Below the pieces are notes generated by a model, which searched no databases, was not told where the DNA came from, and saw only the letters and a list, made by a program, of their open reading frames with translations. A program made the position numbers and the translations under genes. A stretch of 64,000 nt of DNA, taken from positions 3,782,001-3,846,000 of the forward strand of contig NZ_VFPQ01000001.1 in NCBI RefSeq assembly GCF_006716785.1, read 5' to 3'. Shown piece after piece: positions 26,079-37,224 of this stretch. Positions within the stretch are counted from its first letter, which is position 1. The number at the start of each line of letters is the position of its first letter. The DNA is from Thermopolyspora flexuosa (GTDB lineage: Bacteria; Actinomycetota; Actinomycetes; Streptosporangiales; Streptosporangiaceae).

Positions 26079-27386
26079 GTGTCGGCATCCCCCTCCGCAA
26101 CCTCCCGCGTCTCCGTTCCCGGCGCCTCCGCCTACCCGCACCGTGGCGCCGACGCCCTCGTCATGGTCACCCGGAACGGCGAGCCGCTCGCCGAACGCGA
26201 GGTGGTCGTCGCCCAGCGCCGCCACAGGTTCCTCTTCGGCTGCATCGGTTTCGAGTTCATCCCGCTGGCGAACGGCGAGCCGTACGGCACGGCGCGCGCC
26301 GGCGACGACCTCGACCCGGTGCGGAACCTCTCCGACGCCGAGGTGGCGCAGGTGGCCGAGCTGTGGTTCGAGCTGTTCAACTTCGTCACGCTGCCGTTCT
26401 ACTGGCAGCGGTTCGAGCCGGTGCGCGGCCGGCCGGACACCGAGCGGGTGCGCACCGCGGCGCGCTGGTTCGCCGACCGCGGCTGCACGGTGAAGGGGCA
26501 CCCGCTCGCCTGGCACACCCTGGCGCCGGACTGGCTGCTGGAGCTGCCGAACGACGAGGTCGCCCGGCTCCAGGTCGAGCGCATCCGGCGCGAGGTGAGC
26601 GGGTTCGCCGGGCTGATCGACATGTGGGACGTCATCAACGAGGTCGTCATCATGCCGATCTTCGCCAAGTACGACAACGCGCTCACCCGGCTGTGCCGCG
26701 AGATCGGCCGCATCCCGCTGGTGCGCATGGTCGTCGACGCGGCGCGGGAGGCGAACCCGCACGCCACGCTGCTGCTCAACGACTTCGACATGTCGGCGGC
26801 GTACGAGTGCCTGATCGAGGGCCTGCTGGAGGCGGGGGTGCGCATCGACGCGCTCGGCCTGCAGAGCCACATGCACCAGGGGTACTGGGGCGAGGAGCGC
26901 ACCCTGGAGACGATCGAGCGGTTCGCCCGGTACGGCCTGCCGATCCACTTCACCGAGACCACGCTCGTCTCCGGGCACCTCATGCCGCCCGAGATCGAGG
27001 ACCTCAACGACTATCAGATCCCCGAGTGGCCGAGCACGCCCGAGGGCGAGGAGCGGCAGGCCGACGAGCTGGTGCGGCACTACAGGACGCTGCTGTCGCA
27101 CCCGTCGGTGGAGGCGATGACGTACTGGGGGTTCGTCGACGGCGGCTGGCTCGGCGCCCCGGGCGGGTTCGTGCGCACCGACGGCACGCCCAAGCCCGCC
27201 TACGAGGCGGTGCGCTCCCTGATCAAGGGCGAGTGGTGGCTGCCGCCGACCACGGTGCGCACCGACGCCGACGGGCGGATCCGGGTCGCCGGCATGCTCG
27301 GCGAGTACGCGGTGACCGCCGGCGACCGGACGGCGACCTTCACCCTCGACGAGCCGGGCGAGACCAAGCTCGAGGTCGCGCTCTGA
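26079..27386 (+). CDS. GH10 endo-1,4-beta-xylanase, apparently cytoplasmic
   Basis: A 435-residue glycoside hydrolase of family 10. The acid/base Glu lies in DMWDVINEV near residue 188 and the nucleophile Glu in IHFTETTL near residue 290. GHPLAWHTLAPDWL, LLNDFDM, ALGLQSHMHQG and MTYWGFVDGGW are further family blocks. Two features are odd: there is no signal peptide or transmembrane segment, and the catalytic core is flanked by a small N-terminal beta segment and a C-terminal beta-rich segment (TDADGRIRVAGMLGEYAV) instead of a carbohydrate-binding module. This suggests hydrolysis of imported short xylo-oligosaccharides or a related substrate. GTG 26079 is preceded by GGAGG. Confidence 0.88.
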   Translation: MSASPSATSRVSVPGASAYPHRGADALVMVTRNGEPLAEREVVVAQRRHRFLFGCIGFEFIPLANGEPYGTARAGDDLDPVRNLSDAEVAQVAELWFELFNFVTLPFYWQRFEPVRGRPDTERVRTAARWFADRGCTVKGHPLAWHTLAPDWLLELPNDEVARLQVERIRREVSGFAGLIDMWDVINEVVIMPIFAKYDNALTRLCREIGRIPLVRMVVDAAREANPHATLLLNDFDMSAAYECLIEGLLEAGVRIDALGLQSHMHQGYWGEERTLETIERFARYGLPIHFTETTLVSGHLMPPEIEDLNDYQIPEWPSTPEGEERQADELVRHYRTLLSHPSVEAMTYWGFVDGGWLGAPGGFVRTDGTPKPAYEAVRSLIKGEWWLPPTTVRTDADGRIRVAGMLGEYAVTAGDRTATFTLDEPGETKLEVAL

Positions 27387-27395
27387 CCGCGGGGG

Positions 27396-28043
27396 TCACG
27401 CCACGCGCGCCACGGCCCGCACCGGCGAGCCGTCCGCCTGCGCCAGGCGCAGCGGTAGCAGGGACACCTCGATCGCGTGCCCGGCCGCCTGGGCGTCGAC
27501 CAGCTCGGCCAGGTTCGCCAGGTTCTCGGCGATCACCACGCCGGCGCCGCACAGCGCCTGGTGCGCGGCGAACGCCTCGTCGGGCGTGGGGTCGACGCTG
27601 AAGCCCTCGATGCCCACCGTGGCCACCCCCGCCTCGGCGAGCAGCCGGGCGGCCTCGGCGTCGATGTAGGGGTGCTCCTGGTAGGTCTCGGTGCCCCAGT
27701 GCGCCGACCACCCGGTGGCGACGAGCACGATCGCGCCGGGGCGGGCCACGTCCGCGAACCGCTCGGGGCCGAGCGGGGCGCGCGGACCCGCGTCGCGGGC
27801 GTCGACGACGACGGCGGGGCCGACGAACCGGTCGAGCGGCAGCTCGTCGAGCTTCGGCAGGCTGTCGTCGATGTGGTACGGCGCGTCCACGTGCGTGCCG
27901 GTGTGCGAGCCGAGGCGCAGGCCGAGCACGTTGCACCCGTGGGTGGCCACGGTGGCCGTGGGGGCCAGCTCCACCGCCGGGTCGCCGGGGTACACGGGCA
28001 TGCCGGTCGCGATCGGCACCGAGAGGTCGATGTACCTGCTCAT
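27396..28043 (-). CDS. cyclase family protein (kynurenine formamidase-like)
   Basis: A 215-residue metal-dependent hydrolase. YIDLSVPIATGMPVYPGDP at the start and GSHTGTHVDAPYHI near residue 52 are the cyclase/formamidase signatures, with His and Asp metal ligands. The domain ends with a GIEGFSVDPT block and an IAENLANL segment. The substrate could be N-formylkynurenine or another amide or ester; no tryptophan-degradation gene is adjacent. The ATG follows GGAAGGAG. It converges on the xylanase gene with only 9 bp between the stops. Confidence 0.85.
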   Translation of the reverse strand: MSRYIDLSVPIATGMPVYPGDPAVELAPTATVATHGCNVLGLRLGSHTGTHVDAPYHIDDSLPKLDELPLDRFVGPAVVVDARDAGPRAPLGPERFADVARPGAIVLVATGWSAHWGTETYQEHPYIDAEAARLLAEAGVATVGIEGFSVDPTPDEAFAAHQALCGAGVVIAENLANLAELVDAQAAGHAIEVSLLPLRLAQADGSPVRAVARVA

Positions 28044-28090
28044 GGCTCCTTCCCTGTGTGCTCCCCGGGCGGGCCGCCGCCCGTCCGGCG

Positions 28091-29035
28091 TCACCGTCTG
28101 GCGATCACCTCGGCGATCTCGGCGAGGAACTCGTCCACCTCACCGATGGCATACCCCGGGCGGAACAGCACGGTGGAGAACCTCACCTGCCGCACGTCGT
28201 CCGCGGTGAGCGGCTCGTCGGTGGTACGGCGCAGCGTCGCGACGATGCGGTCGAGGAACGCGTCGACCTCCTCCTCGCTGTAGCCCATGCCGAGCCGGCC
28301 GGAGCGGAAGCTCACCTGCTCGACCCGCCGGGCCTGTTCCTCGAACCACTCCTCGCCCGGGCCGTCGGGCTCGTCCGCGGCGGCGGCCCCGGCGGCCGGG
28401 GCCGGGCCGGACGCGGCGGCGGCCTGCGCGGGCTCCTCGGGCTCGGCCGTGCCGTCGCCGCCGTCCTGCGCGGCGGCCTCGGCCGGTTCCGGCCTGGGCA
28501 GCGGCTTGGTCGGCCAGGGCGGGCCGCCCGCCGCGCCGTTCCGCGGGATCGCGTCCTCGGGCATGGTCGGCCACGGCGGGCTCGCCGTACCGGTGGCCCG
28601 GCGCGCCGCGCCGCCATCGGGTACGGCCCTCGCCTCCGGACCCGACGTGGTCACGGCGCCCGCCCGGGACGCCGCGGCCGGTTCGGGCGGCGGCTGCTCG
28701 GGAGGGGTGGCGTCGCGCGGCGCGGCCGGGGCGTGGTCAGGGATCCCGTTCCGGCCCGGCGCCTGCTCGGTCGCCGCGGCCTCGCCCGCCCGGCGGGGCG
28801 GGACGTCCTTGTTCTCCACCGCGATGATGAACGCCTCGAGGGCGTAGTCGACGGCCATCTCGTTGTAGCCGCCGAGGCGTACCCGGAACCGGGCGGCACG
28901 GATCTCGTCCGCGGTGACCGGTTCGTCTTCGAGGACGCCCTTCCCGAGCGTGGCCTCGATCCGCTTGATCAGGGCGTCCACCTCGTCCGGATCGTAGCCG
29001 GGGACCACCGCCGGCACCCGTGGAAAGCGGTTCAC
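28091..29035 (-). CDS. protein with two DivIVA-like modules
   Basis: A 314-residue protein with a DivIVA-type module at each end. The N-terminal one reads PGYDPDEVDALIKRIEATL then ITADEIR-like and RFRVRLGGYNEMAVDYALEAF. The C-terminal one reads MGYSEEEVDAFLDRIVATL then PLTADDVRQVRF and PGYAIGEVDEFLAEIAEV. A Pro/Ala-rich linker of about 150 residues, probably disordered, joins them. DivIVA modules bind curved membranes and organise polar growth; duplicated short forms are known in actinobacteria but little studied. The GTG start follows GGAGGA. It lies just downstream of rlmN and is probably cytoplasmic. Confidence 0.8.
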   Translation of the reverse strand: MNRFPRVPAVVPGYDPDEVDALIKRIEATLGKGVLEDEPVTADEIRAARFRVRLGGYNEMAVDYALEAFIIAVENKDVPPRRAGEAAATEQAPGRNGIPDHAPAAPRDATPPEQPPPEPAAASRAGAVTTSGPEARAVPDGGAARRATGTASPPWPTMPEDAIPRNGAAGGPPWPTKPLPRPEPAEAAAQDGGDGTAEPEEPAQAAAASGPAPAAGAAAADEPDGPGEEWFEEQARRVEQVSFRSGRLGMGYSEEEVDAFLDRIVATLRRTTDEPLTADDVRQVRFSTVLFRPGYAIGEVDEFLAEIAEVIARR

Positions 29036-29099
29036 TGACTCCTCCGGTCCGCGCCCCCGAGTTCCGCGATCTTTGCTCTATTGTCCCGATCGGTGCGTA

Positions 29100-30317
29100 T
29101 TAGCGTGCCAGATTCGCCCGCCGTGTCGAAGATCTCTTTCCGTTGTGCGGAGAACCTTCCGCGCGGGCCGGGCGCGCCGCGGCGGACCGCGGGCGGCCCG
29201 CCCGCTCGCCCGGACGGCCGCCGGGCTCGGCGGCGGCGAGCTGGCCGCAGGCGCCGTCGATCTCCCGGCCGCGGGTGTCGCGGACGGTCACCGGCACGCC
29301 GTACGACTCGAGGCGCCGGACGAACGCGCGCTCGTCCCGCGGCCGGGACGCGGTCCACTTGGAGCCGGGCGTGGGGTTGAGCGGGATGAGGTTGACGTGG
29401 GCGAGCCTGCCCTTGAGCAGGCGGCCGAGCAGGTCCGCCCGCCACTCCTGGTCGTTGACGTCCCTGATCAGGGCGTACTCGATGGAGACCCGCCGCCCGG
29501 TGCGCCGCGCGTAGTCCCAGGCGGCGCCGAGCACCTCGGCGACCTTCCAGCGGGTGTTCACCGGGACGAGGGTGTCGCGCAGCTCGTCGTCGGGGGCGTG
29601 CAGGGACACCGCGAGGGTGACCGGCAGGCCCTCCTTCGCCAGCCGCTCGATCGCCGGGACGAGGCCGACCGTGGAGACCGTGATGTGCCGGGCCGAGATG
29701 CCCAACCCCTCGGGCGCGGGGGCGGCCAGGCGGCGCACCGCGCCGAGCACCGCCTTGTAGTTGGCGAGCGGCTCGCCCATGCCCATGAACACGACGTTGC
29801 TCACCCGGCCGGAACCGCCGGGGACCTCGCCGCGGGCGAGCGCGCGGGCGCCCGCGACCACCTGCTCGACGATCTCCGCGGTGGACAGGTTCCGGGTGAG
29901 GCCCGCCTGCCCGGTCGCGCAGAACGGGCAGCCCATGCCGCAGCCGGCCTGGGAGGAGACGCACATCGTCACCCGGTCGGGGTAGCGCATGAGCACCGAC
30001 TCGACCAGGGCGCCGTCGAACAGCCGCCACAACGTCTTGCGGGTGGTGCCGCCGTCGCAGGCGACCTCGCGTACCCGGGTGAGCAGGTTCGGCAGCAGGT
30101 CGGCCACGAGCCGCTCCCGGGCCGCGGCCGGGAGATCGGTCATCTGCTCGGCCGATTCGGTCAGCTTGGCGAAGTAGTGCCGGGAAAGCTGGTCGGCGCG
30201 GAACGGCTTCTCCCCCAGCTCGGCGACGGCCGCCCGGCGCTCGGCCATGGTCAGGTCGGCCAGGTGGCGGGGCGGCTTGGCCCGGCGGGGCGCGACGAAG
30301 GTGAGCTGGGTGGTCAT
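29100..30317 (-). CDS. rlmN: 23S rRNA (adenine(2503)-C(2))-methyltransferase RlmN
   Basis: A 405-residue radical-SAM methyltransferase that modifies A2503 of 23S rRNA and A37 of some tRNAs. The iron-sulfur motif [11 protein letters not shown] lies near residue 138. [32 protein letters not shown] and the C-terminal block with [11 protein letters not shown] (second catalytic Cys) are all present. The last 50 residues are an Arg/Ala-rich tail beyond the usual end. The start ATG 30317 follows GGAGA. It diverges from the SUFU-domain gene. Confidence 0.93.
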   Translation of the reverse strand: MTTQLTFVAPRRAKPPRHLADLTMAERRAAVAELGEKPFRADQLSRHYFAKLTESAEQMTDLPAAARERLVADLLPNLLTRVREVACDGGTTRKTLWRLFDGALVESVLMRYPDRVTMCVSSQAGCGMGCPFCATGQAGLTRNLSTAEIVEQVVAGARALARGEVPGGSGRVSNVVFMGMGEPLANYKAVLGAVRRLAAPAPEGLGISARHITVSTVGLVPAIERLAKEGLPVTLAVSLHAPDDELRDTLVPVNTRWKVAEVLGAAWDYARRTGRRVSIEYALIRDVNDQEWRADLLGRLLKGRLAHVNLIPLNPTPGSKWTASRPRDERAFVRRLESYGVPVTVRDTRGREIDGACGQLAAAEPGGRPGERAGRPRSAAARPARAEGSPHNGKRSSTRRANLAR

Positions 30318-30393
30318 CGTGGGTCTCCGATATCGGTATCGGTTGCGGACGAGCGGTTTCTCCCCGCCGCCCATCAATTTAAGGTCCTGACCT

Positions 30394-31464
30394 ATGGCGA
30401 CGTTTCGGGGCGGAACACCTCCGGCCGGAAGGGAGGTGCTCACCGACACCAACCCCTACGGCAGCCGCACCCTCGTGGTCGAGGGCGACGAGGCATCCTC
30501 CGTAGCCTACCTTTGCGATCCGCACGGCGTGGTCCACGGAGCCGTCTGGCTCGCCAACCACATCCCCGCCCCGGAGACGGTGGACCTGCGCCGCCTCAAC
30601 GCGGGCCTGCCGCCGGTGATGCCGCGGGGCGGCACCCGCCACCCCGCCGGAAGGCCGCCGCTCGACCCGGCGCGGCTCGAGGTGCTCTGGTTCGAGGAGG
30701 GCGACGGGGTGGCGCTGTTCGAGGACGGCGAGCTGCTCGCCGTGATCCCCGGCTGGGCCGACATGGAGCACGGGCTGCCCGGGTACGCGCGCGACGCGAT
30801 CGGCGAGACGCCGTTCGCCTGGCCGCTGGAGGAGGCGATGGAGGGGCTGGGGCCCCGGGTCGCGCGGGCGCGGGCCTACTGGGCCTGGCGGCGCACCGAG
30901 GGCGCCTGGGAGTCCTACCTCCGGTACGTGCTCGCCCACCTCGACGCCACGGTCGGCCCGGCGGGGCGGTACTGGGACGTCAGCGAGGGCGGCCTGCCCA
31001 CCGTCGGGGTCACCGAACGCCCGGCCGTACCGGGGCGGGACTACGCGGTGCTGAGCACGGTCGGCATGAGCTGCCAGCGCATGCCGCAGGTGGAGCAGTA
31101 CATCGACCGGCCCGACGCCTACGCCCGGGTGGAGCTCGCGTTCGCCACCCGGGGTGATCCGCGGGACGCGGCGCGGCTGTTTTTGTGGCTCGCCCGCTAC
31201 CCCTGGCGGTCGGTCACCTGGCTCGGGCACGGCCACACCGCCCGCTGGTACCACGACCGGGCCGGCTTCCCCGTCCCCGGCGGCTACAGCGGGGTGCTCA
31301 TGCTCACCGGCCTCGGCCACCTGCCCGATCCGTCGGGGCTGGTCTTCGGCGGCGACAGCGTGCGGTGGCTGTGGCTCGTCCCGGTCACCGACGCCGAGCT
31401 CGGCACCGCCGGGCACGACCTTGACGGGCTCGCGTGGCGGGTGGCCCGCCGGCTGCCCGTCTGA
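30394..31464 (+). CDS. suppressor-of-fused-like domain protein
   Basis: A 356-residue soluble protein. The C-terminal half resembles the bacterial SUFU-like family: [29 protein letters not shown] and, near the end, [19 protein letters not shown]. The N-terminal half ([26 protein letters not shown]) is a companion domain common in actinobacterial members. Bacterial SUFU proteins have no defined role, although some are toxin-immunity proteins. There is no toxin gene beside it here. It is the only rightward gene among leftward housekeeping genes. Confidence 0.7.
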   Translation: MATFRGGTPPAGREVLTDTNPYGSRTLVVEGDEASSVAYLCDPHGVVHGAVWLANHIPAPETVDLRRLNAGLPPVMPRGGTRHPAGRPPLDPARLEVLWFEEGDGVALFEDGELLAVIPGWADMEHGLPGYARDAIGETPFAWPLEEAMEGLGPRVARARAYWAWRRTEGAWESYLRYVLAHLDATVGPAGRYWDVSEGGLPTVGVTERPAVPGRDYAVLSTVGMSCQRMPQVEQYIDRPDAYARVELAFATRGDPRDAARLFLWLARYPWRSVTWLGHGHTARWYHDRAGFPVPGGYSGVLMLTGLGHLPDPSGLVFGGDSVRWLWLVPVTDAELGTAGHDLDGLAWRVARRLPV

Positions 31465-31483
31465 CGGCCGGCTCGCCGCCGGA

Positions 31484-32593
31484 TCAGCCGAACAGGTAGA
31501 GCAGCAGCCAGACCGGGACGAGGGTGAACAGCAGCGAGTCGAGGCGGTCCATCGCCCCGCCGTGGCCCGGCAGCAGGGTGCCCATGTCCTTGATGCCGAG
31601 GTCGCGCTTGATCACCGACTCGATGAGGTCGCCGAGGGTCGCGAAGATCACGACGACCGCGCCGAGCAGCGCGCCCTGCCAGAACTCGCCGTCGAGCAGG
31701 AAGCGGACGAGCAGGGCGCCGCAGACCACGCAGCTCAGCGCCGAGCCCGCGAAGCCCTCCCAGGTCTTCTTCGGGCTGATGATCGGCGACATCTTGTGCT
31801 TACCGAACAGCACGCCCGCGGTGTAGCCGCCGATGTCGCTGCAGATGGTGACCGCGATGAACACCACGACCCGGTGCGGGCCGTCGTCCTCGGCGAGCAG
31901 CAGCGGCACGAACCCGGCGATCAGCGCGGGGTAGGCGCAGACGAACGCCGAGGCGGACGCGTCCCGCACGTAGCCCGCGGTGGCGGCCACCACCCCCTTG
32001 GCGGACCCCGGCGGCGCGAGCATGCGCCAGGCGAGGGTGACCATGAGGGTCAGCGCGAAGGAGCCGAGCAGGAAGACCGGGCCGCCCCAGTAGGTGCCCA
32101 CGACCATGAGCACCATGCCGCCGAGGATGGGGGCGACCTGCACCTGGATGCCCTTGGCCGCGAACGCCCGGGCCAGCTCGACGATGCCGATCCCGACGGC
32201 CACCACGACCTCGAGCAGGAACAGCACCTTGACGACGTAGAGCGCGGCGAGGGTGACCGCGCCGAGCGCGACCCCGACGGCGATCGCCGCGGGCAGGTTC
32301 CGGCCCGCACGGCCGCCGGGCCGCTTCCCGCCCCCGCCCGCCGCGGCGGGCGCCGCCGCGCCGCTCACGGTCTCCGGCGCGGGGTGCGCCGCGCCGTCGG
32401 CCGGGCCGGTGGGCACGTCCTCGCCGGCCGCGGCGCCGGGCACGGTGGGCCCGGCCGCCTCGGCGGCCTCGCGCCGCGGCGGGTCGACCCCCACCCGGCC
32501 GGCCGTACCCGCGCCGACATCGTGCTCATCGGCCCGGGTGCCGTCGCCACCCGAGCCACCCGGTGGGGTTGGTCTCGCCGCCGCTGCTTCCAA
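31484..32593 (-). CDS. cdsA: phosphatidate cytidylyltransferase
   Basis: A polytopic enzyme that makes CDP-diacylglycerol from phosphatidate and CTP. From about residue 105 there are eight or so membrane helices. The family signature near the C-terminus is present in pieces: FGKHKMSPIISPKKTWEGF, SVIKRDLGIKDMG and LPGHGGAMDRLDSL. The first 100 residues are Pro/Ala/Gly-rich and acidic, as in other actinobacteria. The start is uncertain. I chose TTG 32593 (GGAA just upstream) because upstream frame positions turn Arg-rich; the open frame reaches 32833. It follows frr as in many actinobacteria. Confidence 0.85.
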   Translation of the reverse strand: MEAAAARPTPPGGSGGDGTRADEHDVGAGTAGRVGVDPPRREAAEAAGPTVPGAAAGEDVPTGPADGAAHPAPETVSGAAAPAAAGGGGKRPGGRAGRNLPAAIAVGVALGAVTLAALYVVKVLFLLEVVVAVGIGIVELARAFAAKGIQVQVAPILGGMVLMVVGTYWGGPVFLLGSFALTLMVTLAWRMLAPPGSAKGVVAATAGYVRDASASAFVCAYPALIAGFVPLLLAEDDGPHRVVVFIAVTICSDIGGYTAGVLFGKHKMSPIISPKKTWEGFAGSALSCVVCGALLVRFLLDGEFWQGALLGAVVVIFATLGDLIESVIKRDLGIKDMGTLLPGHGGAMDRLDSLLFTLVPVWLLLYLFG

Positions 32594-33071
32594 GGGGGTT
32601 CCGCGCTTTCCTGACCGCTGCTCCTCGGCGGTGTGATCCGCGGGCGCTCCGACCGGCGGGGCAGGGCTCCGGGACGCGTCCCGTCGCGCGACGCCGCTCC
32701 GGGGGAGAAAGCGCTTCCCGGCACACCCTGTACCCGCCGGGGCCCGTCGCCCGGGCCGCGCGGTCACACGCCGTCCGTTCCCGGCGTCTGTGATCGGCGT
32801 CGCGGTCCTCCGCGCCACCGAGGACCGGGGCATCGTGACATGCCCGACGGACGCCGATCATCCTCGTGCCCCGGTGCCGGTGGCCATGGCCGCGGCCCGG
32901 GCGAACACGCCCCTCCGACGCCGTCCGGCCGGGATCGGTCCCCCGGCCGGGGAGGGGGCCCGGCGTCGCCACGGCGCCGGGCATGCACGCATCACCATGC
33001 CACAACCACTGCGGTCGGCCGAACCGTCACGGGCCCGACCGGGCGACGCCGGCATCATGACCGGCCGCCGG
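32594..33071. other. 478-bp region between frr and cdsA
   Basis: Part of it could be an extended cdsA N-terminus. The rest shows no coding character and no convincing hairpin; cdsA may have its own promoter here. Confidence 0.4.
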
Positions 33072-33629
33072 TCAGACCTCGAGCAGCTCGGCCTCCTTGT
33101 GCTTGAGCATCTCGTCGATCTTGGCGACGTGCTTCTGGGTGAGCTCGTCGAGCTCCTTCTCCGCCCGCCGGGCCTCGTCCTCGCCGACCTCGCCCTCCTT
33201 GACCATCTTGTCGAGGGCGTCCTTGGCGTGGCGGCGGATGTTGCGCACCGAGACGCGGCCGTGCTCCGCCTTCGACCGCGCCATCTTCACGTACTCCTTG
33301 CGGCGCTCCTCGGACAGCTCGGGGAACACCACGCGGATCACCTGACCGTCGTTGCTCGGGTTCACACCGAGGTCGCTGTCCCGGATGGCGCGCTCGATGG
33401 CCCCGAGCGCGTTCTTGTCGAAGGGCTGGACGATGACCAAGCGGGGCTCGGGCACGTGGAAGGAGGCGAGCTGCTGGATCGGGGTCGGCGTGCCGTAGTA
33501 CTCGGCGGTGATCTTACTGAACATCGCGGGCGTGACCCGGCCGGTGCGGATGCCGGCGAACTCCTCCCTCGCGACCTCCACCGCCTTGTCCATCTTTTCC
33601 TCGGCTTCGAGGAGTGTTTCGTCGATCAT
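33072..33629 (-). CDS. frr: ribosome recycling factor
   Basis: A 185-residue protein of exactly the family length, which splits post-termination ribosomes with EF-G. Recognisable blocks are [20 protein letters not shown] near the start, [34 protein letters not shown], the [20 protein letters not shown] region and a C-terminal coiled coil. The ATG follows GGGAG, 9 bp after pyrH, so the two are co-transcribed. Confidence 0.97.
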   Translation of the reverse strand: MIDETLLEAEEKMDKAVEVAREEFAGIRTGRVTPAMFSKITAEYYGTPTPIQQLASFHVPEPRLVIVQPFDKNALGAIERAIRDSDLGVNPSNDGQVIRVVFPELSEERRKEYVKMARSKAEHGRVSVRNIRRHAKDALDKMVKEGEVGEDEARRAEKELDELTQKHVAKIDEMLKHKEAELLEV

Positions 33630-33638
33630 CGCGGCTCC

Positions 33639-34445
<807 letters not shown>

Positions 34446-34486
34446 TCAGCCGGTCGTCCGATTCCTGCCTGTACCGGTTCGGCTTC

Positions 34487-34509
34487 GGCCCGGCCGGTCC
34501 GGCCGGGCC
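34487..34509 (-). terminator. perfect 11-bp palindrome between tsf and pyrH
   Basis: GGCCCGGCCGG at 34487-34497 and its exact complement at 34499-34509 are separated by one base. It lies about 70 bp past the tsf stop and probably ends or attenuates rpsB-tsf transcription before pyrH-frr. Confidence 0.5.
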
Positions 34510-34581
34510 TGGCGGGTTCGGGTCGGCGGCGTCGCCCCGGGCGTCACCGCGGCCGGGACAACGCCGCGCTGCGACACCAGC

Positions 34582-35415
34582 CTACGGCTGCCCCACCCGG
34601 TACCGGGTGAAGGCGAGCACCTGCACGCCCGCCTCCTCGGCAACCTGGCGGATGGTCTTCTTGTTGTCCTTCACCCAGGCCTGCTCGAGCAGGGTGAAGT
34701 CGCGGTACCAGCCCTTGAGCCGGCCCTCGACGATCTTCGGGATGGCGGCCTCGGGCTTGCCCTCCTCGCGGGTCATCTGCTCGAAGACCCCGCGCTCCTT
34801 CTCGATGACCTCGGCGGGCACCTGGTCCGGGCTGAGGTACTTCGGCGCCATCGCCGCGGTGTGCTGCGCGATGTCCTTGCCGACCTGCGCGTTCGGCTTG
34901 TCGAGCTGGACCAGCACGCCGACGGCCGGGGGCAGCTGCGGGTCGGTCTTGTGCAGGTAGGAGGTGATGTAGCCGCCCTCGAGCAGCGAGAACCGGCGGA
35001 TCTCGATCTTCTCGCCGAGCGCGGCGTTCGTCTCGTCGAGGTGCTCCTTGACCGTCTTGCCGTCGAGCTCGGACGCGAGCAGCGTGGGCACGTCGGCGGG
35101 CTTGGTCGCCACGATGTGGTCCACCACGCGGGCGGCGAGCTCCTGGAAGCGCTCGGACTTGGCGACGAAGTCGGTCTCGCAGTTCAGCTCGAGCAGCGCG
35201 GCGAGCGAGTCGCCCTCGTGCTTGGCCGCGACGAGGCCGTTGGAGGCGGTGCGGGACTCACGCTTGCCGACGTCCTTGGCGCCCTTGACCCGGAGGATGT
35301 CGATGGCCTTGTCGAAGTCGCCCTCGGCCTCCTCCAGGGCCTTCTTGCAGTCCATCATGCCGGCGGCGGTCAGCTCGCGAAGCCGCTTCACGTCGGCCAT
35401 GCTCACAGAAGCCAT
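34582..35415 (-). CDS. tsf: elongation factor Ts
   Basis: A 277-residue nucleotide-exchange factor for EF-Tu. The N-terminal TS domain reads MADVKRLRELTAAGMMDCKK, with MMDCKKALEEA as the binding signature. LVAAKHEGDSLAALLELNCE and TDFVAKSERFQELAARVV form the core, and the C-terminal domain ends with VQVLAFTRYRVGQP. It is longer than the roughly 200-residue short forms. It lies 129 bp after rpsB on the same strand. Confidence 0.97.
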   Translation of the reverse strand: MASVSMADVKRLRELTAAGMMDCKKALEEAEGDFDKAIDILRVKGAKDVGKRESRTASNGLVAAKHEGDSLAALLELNCETDFVAKSERFQELAARVVDHIVATKPADVPTLLASELDGKTVKEHLDETNAALGEKIEIRRFSLLEGGYITSYLHKTDPQLPPAVGVLVQLDKPNAQVGKDIAQHTAAMAPKYLSPDQVPAEVIEKERGVFEQMTREEGKPEAAIPKIVEGRLKGWYRDFTLLEQAWVKDNKKTIRQVAEEAGVQVLAFTRYRVGQP

Positions 35416-35544
35416 TGTCCTGATTCCCGTGTTGAAAGTCCGTCTGGTGTTGTCGTTCGGGTGGTGCGCCGTCCGCCGGGCGGTCAGGCCACCCGGCGGT
35501 TCGGCTTCGCGGTGCCGTACGGACCGGCCGACGGCCCGCCGACG

Positions 35545-36420
<876 letters not shown>

Positions 36421-36468
36421 GGTCTGGACCTCCATGGTCGTGTGCCCGCAGGCACGGCCTCGGTTACC

Positions 36469-36489
36469 GCGAAGGCCGGCGGCCTTCGC
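36469..36489 (-). promoter_or_regulatory. leader hairpin upstream of rpsB
   Basis: GCGAAGGCC and GGCCTTCGC form a perfect 9-bp stem with a 3-nt loop, about 50 nt before the rpsB start. A second hairpin (CGGAGCGCATGCTCCG) lies near 36515. Ribosomal protein leaders often fold for autoregulation, so these are candidates; nothing proves binding by S2. Confidence 0.35.
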
Positions 36490-37224
36490 CCTGACGCCCG
36501 GCACCGAACAGCCGGAGCGCATGCTCCGGACCGAGAGTTCGGCCTTCGTGCGGGCGTGCGAAGTCGGCCCGATCAGTACGGGCCACCGGAAAGTCTACCG
36601 GTAACCGCCTCCCCTCCCGACCGTCGTCTTGACAGCGCGGCCGCTTTGTGAGCCGAGGGCGCCTGTGGTGGGCCATGCCCGGTTTCCCGCTGCCCGGGTG
36701 GCCCGGTGAACACGCGTCACCGCCTTGGCGACGCGGTATGGGGCCTCCCGGCATCCATGCCCGCTGACCTCGGGCGACACCCGCCACTGCGGGCGTCGGG
36801 CGCGATCTGTGGCCGGTGACGCCGCCCGCGACGAGGAAGGCGGCCCCGTTCCCGGCCGGTCCCGTGACGCTCACCATGCCCTGACGCCGACGGGAACAAA
36901 CGACACCGGTGACGAAGATTACGGAATTACCACGAACACGGCGGCCCGCGCGCAGCCACCGAATCACCCGCTCGCGGGCCACGGAGGACCGGCCCGGGCG
37001 GTCACGCCGTTCCACGACCTGGCCCTCTGGCAGGCGCGGCCCTCTTGAAGGGCCGACCCGGACGGCTCGCGCCGCAGCGGCCGATCGCCCCACCTCCGGA
37101 GCGCCGCCGGTCACGAGCGCAGCGAACGCCGTATGCGCCGGCGTGCGGTATCCGGCCCGACGCCGCGCCCCGGGCGGGCCGGAGCCGAAGGACCGAATCA
37201 CCGGCCGCGAATACCATCGCGCTC
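36490..37224. other. 735-bp divergent region between rpsB and the RNase Z gene
   Basis: It must contain the rpsB promoter and leader. A less GC-rich patch at about 36,885-36,945 may be a promoter. I see no tRNA and no ORF with protein character. Confidence 0.4.

Noticed and set aside
32594-32833. Longer cdsA N-terminus
   Set aside because: The extra 80 codons are Arg-rich with poor third-position GC and no good ribosome-binding site; kept only as an alternative.
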